Assembly (NCBI GenBank): GCA_963971425.1 | Contig: OZ020522.1 | Location: 2,702,168 to 2,766,167 of the forward strand | Direction of reading: 5' to 3' | From: Bryoerythrophyllum caledonicum | Taxonomy: Eukaryota > Streptophyta > Bryopsida > Pottiales > Pottiaceae | DNA: 64,000 nucleotides | In this document: piece after piece, positions 48,537 through 58,910 of the stretch | Numbering within the stretch: position 1 is the stretch's first letter | Layout: every line of letters begins with the position of its first letter | Position numbers and translations under genes: made by a program | Notes under the pieces: model-generated | What the model saw: the letters and a program-made list of their open reading frames with translations, nothing else | The model's database searches: none | Told to the model about the DNA's origin: nothing

Positions 48537-49040
48537 ATTACTTTTGATGAAGATTTTTACAGAGAGCACCACTTCCAATACTCGAAGAGGTGGATCATTG
48601 TAGACTTAGCTGTTAACCCCTAAAAGCCCAAGTGTACGTACCACGTACGTTTGGGATTTTGGGCATGTACCTTTGAGTGGAAAAAATACTCCGATTCTTA
48701 TGAAAATTTTACACTACATTGTCTTTGATGAAATCTATATGGGGAATTTTTCAAATATGATTTTGGACTTTTGGTTCAAAAGTTATTAGCCTTCAAAGGT
48801 CAAAATGGGGACTCTGGACTATAGGGGCAGCCATGTCAACCAATGCAATTTGAGGAGAAAAAAGGGGCAGAATTTTGGGACAAAAAGGGTGAGGAAAGGA
48901 ATCCAGACTTCTATGCACGAAGTCCAAGTAGAAAAAGCATTGAAAATTATTAAAAGGGTTGTTGAAATAATTTTAAAAAAAACAGCAAACAATCAGCCAT
49001 TAGCTGGCCTGCCAGCACCCCACGCCAGAAGCGCGCCTGC

Positions 49041-49087
<47 letters not shown>

Positions 49088-49830
49088 TTTTTTTTTTTTG
49101 GCGGGCCCCGTCCAGCTGCGGGGGCGGTCAACGACGGGTCAAATTGGCCACCCAATTTCAAGCACTGCCCTTTCCCATAATGCTTTATTTATTCCATATA
49201 TTCATGAAAATTATGGATTTTACTATTTTTAGTCGTTTCTTTTTCTAAAATTAGTGAAAAAATAAACTGAAAGTTTCCACCATTGGGATTCTCAAATGCA
49301 ACAACTTGTATGATACAAACAATTTCATATCACTTACGTAGTAATTGTCAACATTTTGTACCCCCTTTCACTAAAGTGTATATTTCTACATCTATTACCC
49401 CTCGAATTGACCTCAAATTTTGCACACAAATAGCTAACAGCATATAAGTCATATTGGTAAAAGATTTGATCACATTTCAATGTAAAAACTAGAAGATATA
49501 CCTAATCAAAGTAGGCTGACCTTGCCGGGCAAGGGGGGAAAAATACTTTTCTTTGCACTTCAAACGCTATAATCTTCACATCCGTGCGGTGGATTGCAAC
49601 CAAATTTGTACTTTAAGTTCATATACGTGTCTATTTTAAGATTGTACGGTTAAAAGTCTAAAATTAGACTTTAATGTTAAATTTCGTTGCCACTTGTTGA
49701 TGATGGCAGTTTTGGAGTGTTTCATGAGGGAAAATGCCTGGGCTTTTAGGGGTTAAAGAATTAAAACATATAGCATTTATATATCAATTAGTTCGGTTAC
49801 ACCAAACATCATTTCTAGAGTACGGTCAGC
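48537..49830. mobile_element. ACTACACTAA-family MITE split by a later insertion
   Basis: The left part (48537-48616) reads TTACTTTTGATGAAGATTTTT, as inside the 23954 element. The right part (49753-49830) reads ATATAGCATTTATATATCAA and TAGAGTACGG, as in its right arm. The TTAA-flanked element at 48617-49752 lies between them. Outer ends are degraded. Confidence 0.6.
48617..49752. mobile_element. piggyBac-like non-autonomous element (TTAA target)
   Basis: 1136 bp flanked by TTAA at 48613-48616 and 49753-49756. Ends are inverted: CCCCTAAAAGCCCA (14 bp perfect) plus a further G after one mismatch. TTAA duplication and CCC-initial ends are diagnostic of the piggyBac superfamily. There is no transposase. 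Inside is a hairpin of 42 A then 16 T bordered by GCCTGCC and GGCGGGC (49034-49106). No autonomous relative is in the window. Confidence 0.8.
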
Positions 49831-50327
49831 TCCCTTTGCAACACCCATGTTTGTTATGCCAGATGTAAAGGCTGCCTGTTACATTGAAGTTGTTTCATAT
49901 GCTTTTGTAAAGGGAGCTGACTTTAGTGCGACAATAAGGTCCACTTCAGTCTGAAATAAAGAATTTTGCATATTGAGTAGATTATGCAAAACATCATCTA
50001 GGCCACAGGTACAGTAGCTTCCACCTCCCAAAAGTTTGTCATGAGAAATTGAGTGACTGGTTTGGACGACGAGATGATAAGCAAAGGGATAGAACACATC
50101 CATCCAAGAGCAGAGAAGTCCAGTGACGTTCCTGAGTCCACACAACAGCAATCCTTTGGCGCTCCACAGCCACAACTCAACCGCAGCGCTAGAGCTGCTA
50201 ACTGCACCAGCTGCAACCAACCGACCATCCGTCAGGAACGCACTCTCATCTCAACGCAGGCACCACTATCACACGGACTCGCCATCGCAGTAGCACAGCA
50301 TCAGAGACAGTGGAGTAGCTGCTAGCG
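49831..50327. other. Upstream region of the aldolase gene
   Basis: About 500 bp before the aldolase ATG, GC-moderate, with no separate gene. It must include the promoter and 5' leader; no confident core element was found. Confidence 0.5.
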
Positions 50328-52636
50328 ATGGCGACAGTTGCAGCGCGGAGTGCGTTTCTCGGCACTGGTGTGGCCGAGACTACTTCCAGCTTCGTCAAGT
50401 CCACCAGCGGCGTCCGGGCGAGCCGGATTGTCATGACGTCCAATTTCGAGAAGACCAACGCGTATGCCGATGAGCTCAAGCGGACTGCAGCTTTCATCTC
50501 CGCGCCCGGGAAGGGCATCTTGGCCTCCGATGAGAGCAATGCCACCACTGGCAAACGGTAATCCACTTTACAGATTCTTCTCTACACTGCACTGTGACTA
50601 GATTTCAGGTGATTGTGACGTTTGAGTGGTTCGAATTTAGAGATTCTAGAGAAGTGGGGGATTTTGTGACGGAGAGTGGAGAGGATTGCAGGTTGGCGAC
50701 AGTGAGCTTGGACAACACAGTGGAGAACCGACAAGCGTGGCGCGAGCTGCTCTACTCAGCTCCTGGTCTTGGCAATGTAATCCTCTCACACCATAAATTG
50801 CGATTCTCTCCCGTCGCTATCTCGTTGTGAACTTTCGAAATGGCGTCTGCCAATTCGATGCAGGCAATAACGGAATGAGTTGTTTTCCAACACGCAATGT
50901 GAAGGACAGGCTAGAATGTTTACTTATTGGTGGAATTGGTGGGTGCAGTATATCAGTGGTACAATCATGTTCGACGAGACTCTGTTTCAGTCGTCGAGGG
51001 CCGGAGTGCCGTTCGTCGACATTTTGAAGAAACAGGGCATCTTGCCAGGAATCAAAGTGGACACTGGCCTGCAGCCTATCGATGGCTCGGACGGAGAAAC
51101 CGCCACTCAAGGCCTGGACGGTCTCGCAGAGCGTTGCCAAAAGTAGGTTAATCGATCACTCCCCCTGTTCTCACTTGGTAGACTCTGCAACTCAGGCTGC
51201 AGTCATGGCTGACGATTATGTGGTAACTACCTCTTGAAGGTACTACAAGCAGGGAGCTCGATTCGCCAAATGGCGCGCCGTGTTGAGGGTCGACAACGAA
51301 GTGCTCCCCTCCTCCACAGCTATCCTCGAAAACGCTCACGGGCTCGCTCGTTACGCCCAGATCTGTCAGGTATCTTCCAAACTCCAGCTCACGAATCGGA
51401 AAGAAAAGTTCTAGGTTTAGCAGGTAGGGAACATTCGCTTGAACATTTGACAACTAATACGGAGGTTTGAAAATCGAGTGCAGGCTAACGGCCTGGTCCC
51501 CATCGTGGAGCCCGAAGTGACTCTTGGCGATGGTGACTACAGGTACTATTATTTTCCATGGTAGCTTATTTCCAGGGACTGACGCCTGCAGTTACTGAGT
51601 ACTTTTTCTACGTCTTGTTTGCAGCATTGAGCGGACAGCGTACATTTCTGAGAAGGTTAACTCTCACGTCTTCCGGCTGCTGAACGAGTACAAGTAAGCT
51701 TCCAGAGCAATCAAGTATTTTCTAGCAGAGACTAATTGTCGATCTGAAGCAGTGGCGCTTGATCTGACCGCCGTTTGTTGTCTGCAGCGTGATTCTGGAG
51801 GGTATCTTGTTGAAGCCGAACATGATTCTTCCAGGTATGAGACACGACATGAGGTTGCTGCAGACTAGCGAAGGCTGGAAGTGATCATGTGGAACTGATG
51901 TGGAGTGTTGTTGATGAGAGTAGGTCTGGATGTGCCTACACCTGCTCCTGAGGAAGTGGCGCGCTACACTGTGCGCACGATGTTGCGGTCCGTCCCTGGC
52001 GCAGTTCCTGGTATGGTCATGAACTTCACTGTGCAACCAAATGTTGATTTCACATTTAAGCTTCGGCGTCTCAAAGAGCTTGTGCATTCAATTGGTTGAC
52101 AGGGATTCACTTCCTGTCTGGAGGCATGAGTGAAGAGGAGGCGACGTTGAATTTGCAGGCTCTCCAGGTGAAGAACTTTCCTAGTTTTGCAGAGGACCAT
52201 CTTGAGAACTAAAAGTATTGACCTTCACCTTTCGTGTTCCGTGGTCAGGCCTTTGGACCTATGCCGTGGTCTCTAACATTCTCCTACGGACGAGCTCTGC
52301 AATCTAGCACTCTCAAAATGTGGTCAGGAAAGGTACGTATTATTTCCTGACTCCAACTTGTGACACCGATGATGAATATCTGATGTATTCGCCTGCTCAT
52401 GTTTTAGGAGGAGAACTGGGACGCTGCTCAGGAGAGGCTCGTGGCCCTCGCTAAAGCCAACTCCGAAGCACAGGCAAGTCCCTGTCACACTTCAACTCTT
52501 TTTTTATGAAAAACTTCAACTTCTAACGCGGTGATCATTGTGGTTTTTGCAGCTTGGAAAGTACAAAGGTCCGCACCCATCTCCCGGTGGTGAGCGAATT
52601 CTGCAGGCTCTTAGATTAGGTGGTGCTGGCAAGTAA
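50328..52636 (+). CDS. FBA: Class I fructose-bisphosphate aldolase, plastid type (12 exons)
   Basis: Interconverts fructose 1,6-bisphosphate with triose phosphates in the Calvin cycle and glycolysis. Exons: 50328-50557, 50692-50776, 50949-51142, 51240-51369, 51484-51542, 51625-51693, 51788-51834, 51924-52010, 52103-52167, 52249-52332, 52408-52473, 52553-52636; 1200 nt, 399 residues. Introns are GT-AG except the last, which uses GC (CAG|GCAAGT). A roughly 38-residue Ser/Thr-rich leader fits plastid import. Class I landmarks: ASDESN, GIKVD (Lys141), PIVEPE (Glu222, Glu224), the Schiff-base Lys265 in LLKPNM, and LSGG. The C-terminus ends ALRLGGAGK instead of the usual Tyr-terminated tail, which normally touches the active site. 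The rest is full length and undamaged. Confidence 0.96.
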
Positions 52637-52660
52637 AATGTAACAATCCTACTCACCTTG

Positions 52661-52685
52661 CGCGCGCGCACACACACACACACAC
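52661..52685. repeat. (CG)n(CA)n dinucleotide run
   Basis: CGCGCGCG followed by about eight CA units, 25 bp downstream of the aldolase stop, in the 3' UTR. Confidence 0.9.
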
Positions 52686-52689
52686 TATG

Positions 52690-54293
52690 TGGTAATATAT
52701 CAATCCTCATTCTTAGCGTACTTTGGCTTGGCTGGTTAGGAAATGTACACCAATTCAATCAGAACATATAAAAATGTGCTCGTACTTACATGTACCAAAA
52801 TATTTCATTAATTCTACGCATGCATACATATATGTGATTGTTCTTATTTGCAAGAACTAATGTAACTTGTGATGTTGGGCACACTTAGTTTTATCCTTGA
52901 ACGCCTACGAGGCCATGGAAGGGTCGACTTTAGTGCTCTTTGTGTTTGAACTTCTTCCACAGTTGGTTGTTGTTGTCGCGGTCTTCAGAAAGTATTTTGA
53001 GCAAGTTGTTAGCTTTTGCTACGGATCTCTCTGATCTCCAATTGATAAAGGCATTGGCATACTACAGTGGTTTCCGTGAGGTAAGGTTACAATGAAATGT
53101 ATGATTTGTTGTGTAAATGTTCTGCATAATCTATTAAGCTTGTAGATTCTCCTAGGCTCTCGTGTTCCACTTAGGTGCTGAAAGATTAATTGTTGTGGCT
53201 ATTTATTAAACTTAGTAATAAGGGCTTTTCATTGTTTGGGGTTTACAATGAGAAGGTTTGGATTTGTGATGTTGATTCATGCGGGAGTCTGAAACTCCCA
53301 CTTGGTTGCCCCTACCAAAAAAAATGAGTTAAATTGTGATTTTTAGTTTAGATAACCGGCAAAGTAGTTAGTGTTGCATAGAATTGGATTGCATAGCAAA
53401 TAGTGAAAGTAGAAAAATGCTTAATTAGTTAATTAGTTCTATAGTGGTGATAAAACCGGGTCTTAAACCAACCAATTTTTATGCTCAAAAAACTAAAAGA
53501 GAGTGTCTCCGGGAAAATCTCCGGGACAAAGGTCCAAATCACTACTTAGGGCCAAATTAGCTAGTCAAGTTTTCATTAAGTAGATAGACTATTTGTTAGT
53601 TTTTCTTTCTAGCTTAATTGTTTAGGTTTCCTTTCTAGTTTATTTGTTTGTTAAAAACTTAAATTCTTATTCAAAGGATAGGAATTTAATTTTATATGAA
53701 AGGAAAAGATAAAAAGGAGAGAAATAAAAATAAAAGAAAAAATTAAAAAATTAAAAATAAATAAATAAATTGGTTGGTACTCAAGCAAAAACTGGGCATC
53801 GATCGGGTACCGGATATCAACCGGGTATCGGGCTCCCAAGGAGACCATTAGGGAAGAAGAGGAGACCGCAACATAAACGAGAGAGGAGAGAAAAGGAAAG
53901 AGAGAGAGGAGGAGAAGATAAGAGAGAAGCAGAGGGAGAGAAGAGAGAAGCGGAGGGAGAGAAGAGGAGAGAGAAGAGGAATGCGCGACCGCGTGAAGGA
54001 AGGTTTGAAGAAGAGTTGCAGCCACGTAGAAGAAGCCTAGGGTTTGAAGTTGCAAATTAGGCTTTGAAATTGCAAACTAGGGTATGTGAAAGATCGTGGC
54101 GAAGGGGTTTTAGACACAACGGAGGTGGCGATTACTAGGCGTGGAAGTGGTGCAAGGAGGTTCAAGATCGCGGCGAGAAGATTCAGAGACTAAACCACGA
54201 TTGCAAGGAGGTTACGAGTGCAACAAGGAGGTGGCAAGAATTGTGAACAAGGTGCCTCTTGCCAATTGATGGATTTTTCTTGTTTGTAGAATA
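52690..54293. other. Gene-free stretch with purine-rich tract
   Basis: No recognised gene. 53870-53980 is a GA-rich tract whose 96-codon frame is mostly Glu, Arg and Lys; it looks like low-complexity sequence. Confidence 0.55.
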
Positions 54294-54660
54294 CCGTAGG
54301 TGAACCTCTAGTTCGGCACCTCCATGCCGAATAATTAATTAAAGTGACTAAAGGCCATTCGGCATCCAAAATAGAAATAAAAAAATTTTGGGCAAGAAAT
54401 CACAAAATACTGTATTTAGCACATTTGATGACCGTGGGGTTTGAATACAAGACCTTGGGGTTCTAAATCAAAGCCTCCATGCATGCACATCCTTGAAGGG
54501 AGGCTTTTCCAAGCCCTACTCCCCTTTGATGTCTTCCAATGTGACAAAATCTGTAAGTATATAGTTTCTTTAGTTTCGGCAATTTCATAAAATATTTTCC
54601 CACTTAATTCGGCAAGCATTTTTCTAATTAATAAACGCCGAACTAGAGGTTCACCTACGG
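54294..54660. mobile_element. MITE with CCGTA ends and TA target duplication, copy 2
   Basis: 367 bp between TA at 54292-54293 and 54661-54662. The 24-bp inverted ends are identical and start CCGTAGGTGAACCTCTAG, then TTCGGC. Size, TA target, CCGTA start and TTCGGC word match 48149-48509, while the middle of the repeat differs. Confidence 0.88.
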
Positions 54661-54662
54661 TA

Positions 54663-57588
54663 TCCTTGTTTGCGAGCTCTCTTCTTTCACTTGTTTCTCT
54701 CATTTTCCTTTTCCCGGGAAGAATTCCGGTCATCTTCTTTCCGGTCTAGAGAAAGTCTCGTGGTAGACTCTACTTACACCTCGTGCATCCTAGAGTCTTG
54801 AATTCTTGTTACTTGTGCGTCTATCCTTTTTCCGTTTATTTATTTTCTTCCTTTCCATTGTCCCGACCTTGTGGCAAGTAGTCTTTGTGTTCTCCCTATT
54901 CTTTCCTTTTTCCTGGTTTCGCCTAAATTTCCCCTCATTTTTCCAATCTCTCCGGTCTCCCAAAAAAACCATCTACAAAAATTCTTGTTCTCATAGCATA
55001 AGAGTCATTTCTTTCGCTTGAGTGGTCATTTGTTATTTTGTTTCGTCTAATTGTGTTTCTAGATATGTGAGATGTCTACATCCACAATAATCTAGAAAAG
55101 TGTTCCGGAGAAATGTACACCGACTGTCCGGTATACTCATGTGTTTTCCGGGCCGGACCGGAAATTGTGATAAGTCTAGTAGGGTGATTGGTGAAAGTAC
55201 AAGCACATCCCGAAGTTAGTCAATTCCAGACGACATGACTCCACCGATAACACTGACGTTTTTCAAGATTGATCCGAACAAGTAGGAGGGGACGAAGAAA
55301 GGAGGACAATTGGAGGAAGGCTTCATCCGGATGGGTTGCATGGGATTATTCGAGAAACCTTGGGTCTTCCAGAAGAGATGTGTTGCTGCAGAGTTGCTAC
55401 CTCTCGGGATACCTCAGGGAGTCTACCGGGCTAATCTCCCGACATGGACCAGAGAAGTATGGTGTAATGTGTACTATTTTGCAGAAGAGGAGGGATGGAA
55501 GCCCGGGTCAACAGGGCGTTGTTGGCTAAGCACCTATCAAGCTCCTACGACATATCGGAGTCCTATTGCAGTGAACAGGTTATGAATAACCACTTGAGGA
55601 GGGTGGTTGAGTTTTTAAACCCAATCTTCCATCCCAACCGACGTGAGAGAATCACAGCGCGGCTAGCCACAACATGTCTCCAGTAGCTATGCTTGTTGAT
55701 CCGACGGAGACTTCCAATATACCGGTAGATACTCCCCATCTATAGGTAGATCTCCCGGTTAAGATTTCCAACCTTTCGGTGGATCCTCTTGACAATATAT
55801 CCATGGATACTCCCAATCATCTAGTCAATCCTCCCATGGATCTAATTCCCATAGATAATTCCACTCTTTCGAATGATTCTTTCGGATGAGCCTTTGTTAT
55901 ATGTTATTTTGAATTTATCCTATCTGTTAATAGGATGTTGCTAGGTGCGATAGATTAACGCTACGGTAGGAGTAGTGATGTCGATGGGACCCCATTGGGC
56001 ACACAGTCACTACCACTTGAGGGAATTCTCCAGCTACCTACTACTTTCATAGTATATTTTTACCAATCTCGAACCGGGAGTCTTTCAGTTTACTAGTCTA
56101 ACCAGTAATCCGCCAGTGACTAGGCAATCCTCAATTCTAGGATCTAGGTGTTGTTTCCCACCTTTTGTCGATCTAGTTTTTGGAGGGTAGCTAGTGGCCT
56201 TTGTATACTTAAGGAGCCTTGAGCTCTTCTTTTAAATACTCTTATCTTTGTTGCTTTGTTTGTGTCTTGCCTTCATTGCTTGTGTCTAGAGTCATTGTTG
56301 AGCTTGTGTGAGTAAAGAGGGAGAGAGTTGAGTCCTCCTAGTGGATCTTTGCTAGGATGTGCAAGGTTGTAGCCTGTTGAGTGTTATGTGGTTGAATGTA
56401 AGCTAAGGCTTCCGAAGGGAGTAGGATATCCGGGCTGAATGGTGAAGTAAGATCTAGGATCTACTCCAAATTCTACCCAATCCAATCGATTCGACCGGCT
56501 AGATCGGTTGGACCGAGAAGAGTTGCTTATCGGAAGGGATCCGGGAAGCCCACTGTTATTTATGATAGCATCCCTTAAGTGGAAAGTGTTTGGATTGGTG
56601 GGGACGAGGGTGGCATCACCCCTCTTGGTACACCGGAAGAGATTCCGGCTAAGCCTAAGTCTGGAGTATTTCCGGTTTTCTACCTTTACAGTGGATGAGA
56701 TCCCTTGATCCCTGTGGAAAGTTGTCTTGCTTATGTGAATTACATGGCACTAGATTCTTGTGATTCTTGTATCTTCCTTGTTTGATTCACTGGGTGTGGT
56801 TGTAGTTGGAATTCGGCTTTGCGTGATCGATTTACCGGTACTGTTTTCTAGGTTGTTTCCGAGACTATTTTCCCGTAAATTCTGAGGGCCGGTGAACTAG
56901 CTGCAACCTTTTAACTCTTTTATGGTGTAGAGTTAGGTTGTAGAGATTGTGGCCTTTGGACTGCGAGAACGGAGGGCAGTAACTTCTCGGGCACAGCAAG
57001 AACTTCCCGGATTACTACTCTGACGGTCAACAAAGTTTAAATTAAACATTTGTGGTTATTTGTTACCAGTCACTTAAGGTACCGAGGAAGCCATCTTTCC
57101 GGGTGTGCTGAGGTATTGAGTACGTATTGTTCTTAGATTTTGAAAGTTTGACACAATAAAAATCTCTATAAACGATTTGGTTAGGTGGGCTCGCTTAAGG
57201 TTAATTTTGGTTAACTTTGTTAGATACTTTAACCTTGTATCTTGCCTATAGTTTTAACATGGATTATTTTGATGAGGAGTTTCTTTTAATTGTTTAACCC
57301 TTACATGTCAGTTGGATATGGTATATATAGGCATGTATTTGACGCTCTAGAATACAAAAAAATGTATCAAAGTTTGCAAGACTTTCACCTTTGGATTGAA
57401 GTCTATTCTTCAACAAACTTCTGTCATGTGGAGGTCATTTTGATATTTGAACCTCATCATGTTCAAATATGACATTGTACGTTTAGAATATTGTGACAAC
57501 CAGGGGCTTGTTTTGACGTTTGGGGACTACCGTAACCCTTTCATGACAACGGTGACCTTTGCGGTGAGTTTGTCACAAAATATGAAGG
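54663..57588. other. Unassigned repeat-like region
   Basis: Rich in CCGG words. A frame from 55310 encodes GYRANLPTWTREVWCNVYYF-like sequence (residues near 40-60) and continues poorly; further on come repeated Asp-Thr-Pro/Pro-Met-Asp words (55690-55880). I cannot assign a family. It may be remnant retroelement or a decayed gene. Confidence 0.35.
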
Positions 57589-57591
57589 TAA

Positions 57592-57955
57592 GAGCATCTC
57601 CACCCGGAGATAGAGAACCACCAATTTGGAGTTCTGTGAGGACAAAAAGTTGCACCCGACACTTCACAACGGGGAAACTTTATAAAATTTTAGAAGTTTT
57701 GGTGCATGGCACAGAGAAATCTCCTTGGATGGGGGGAGTGCGCCATTTTTTGATGTTGGCGACACACCCATACCTTTGTGACACGTGTCGCCATGTCATT
57801 GGTGGCGGGAGGTGAAAGGTTTTAGCGTCATTTCGGAAAAAAAAATTTGGAGCTTGCGGTGGAGCCAAGCAAATGCCAAACCCTAAACCAGTCCTGGCGT
57901 GGAGAAGATTTTCCGTCCTAGCGTGGAAAATTCTACGCCAGGAGTGGAGATGCTC
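57592..57955. mobile_element. Tourist/PIF-Harbinger-like MITE
   Basis: 364 bp flanked by TAA at 57589-57591 and 57956-57958. Terminal inverted repeat GAGCATCTCCAC at both ends. The 3-bp TAA/TTA duplication and GAGCATCTCC end are typical of PIF/Harbinger MITEs in plants. Confidence 0.8.
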
Positions 57956-57958
57956 TAA

Positions 57959-58910
57959 GGCTAAGTCGTCAGAAGTTGGAAACTAGAAAGACAACAAAAA
58001 GTCATTCCTAGAAGAAGGGTCAAACCTCCATCGTGGTCCTTGAAGGGTTAATTTGAAGGTTTGTAGTTTTGCTGTAAAATTGATCCACTGAATTAATACT
58101 GTGTTTCCAACGTGATTTCCTTAGAAGAGGATGCGTTCTTCAATTACTTGATTATTGCATCTTGTTACAATGAGCTTGGATCCAATCCATTGACCGTGCT
58201 TTGGAGCGATATTTTTAGACTCAAACATTATTGGGAAACCTATTTTGACATATAGTTATAATGCAGGTATTCTCAATCCATCTATGGATTTTTAGCAACT
58301 AAAGGGGGGATTGCTATTTTGCGTGCCTAATTTTGCGAGCTGTGAGCTGCGAGCCTAGGTTTGCGAGCGTAGAAATTAAAAAGTTGTAAAATTTTGGAGA
58401 TAAAGTAAAAGTAATAGAGCGTAGATAAAGTTTTCAGAAACATAAAGAAAAAATTGAAGGGTCGAAAAAAAAATGTGGGAAAAAAATGAAAAATAAAGGA
58501 CAAAAAAGTGAAGATGAAAGTCAAAGAGAAAAGGGGAGGGCCCTATAGCCGTGGAAACCTGTCAACTTGTGGCGTCAATATGAATGAAGTCCAAAACAAT
58601 AAGGCGACCAGGTTTAGGGTGAGGGTGACCTATACAACGGCAATATTGTAGGTACCCTAAGGCCGTGGGATGTGGACCGTTGATTTGGGTGGATTGTGGT
58701 AAATTCAAACGGAGTAAAACTCTACAGTTTCTTGTGGAAGGGAAGCAACTTAAATAAACTAACTACAGAAGAGTAATCTCAGAAATTGAACACAACAAAG
58801 GCACATTGCTAGACTGAGTGTGGTGGTCAATTTAGGATGTGGTAACAGAACTTCGAAACCCAAAGATATACTGAAAAAGATCTAAGACAACATCAAATTT
58901 GTTGATAGAA
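57959..58910. other. Gene-free stretch downstream of the ParB/methyltransferase-like gene
   Basis: AT-rich with a purine-rich run (58380-58540). It should contain the 3' UTR of the minus-strand gene. Nothing else recognised. Confidence 0.55.

Noticed and set aside
53770-54060. A 96-codon Glu/Arg/Lys-rich frame
   Set aside because: It comes from a purine-rich low-complexity tract and shows no domain or conservation.
55310-55585. A frame with several Trp and Cys residues in the unassigned repeat-like region
   Set aside because: No catalytic or structural motif could be identified and the frame is not extended by neighbouring exons, so no gene call was made.
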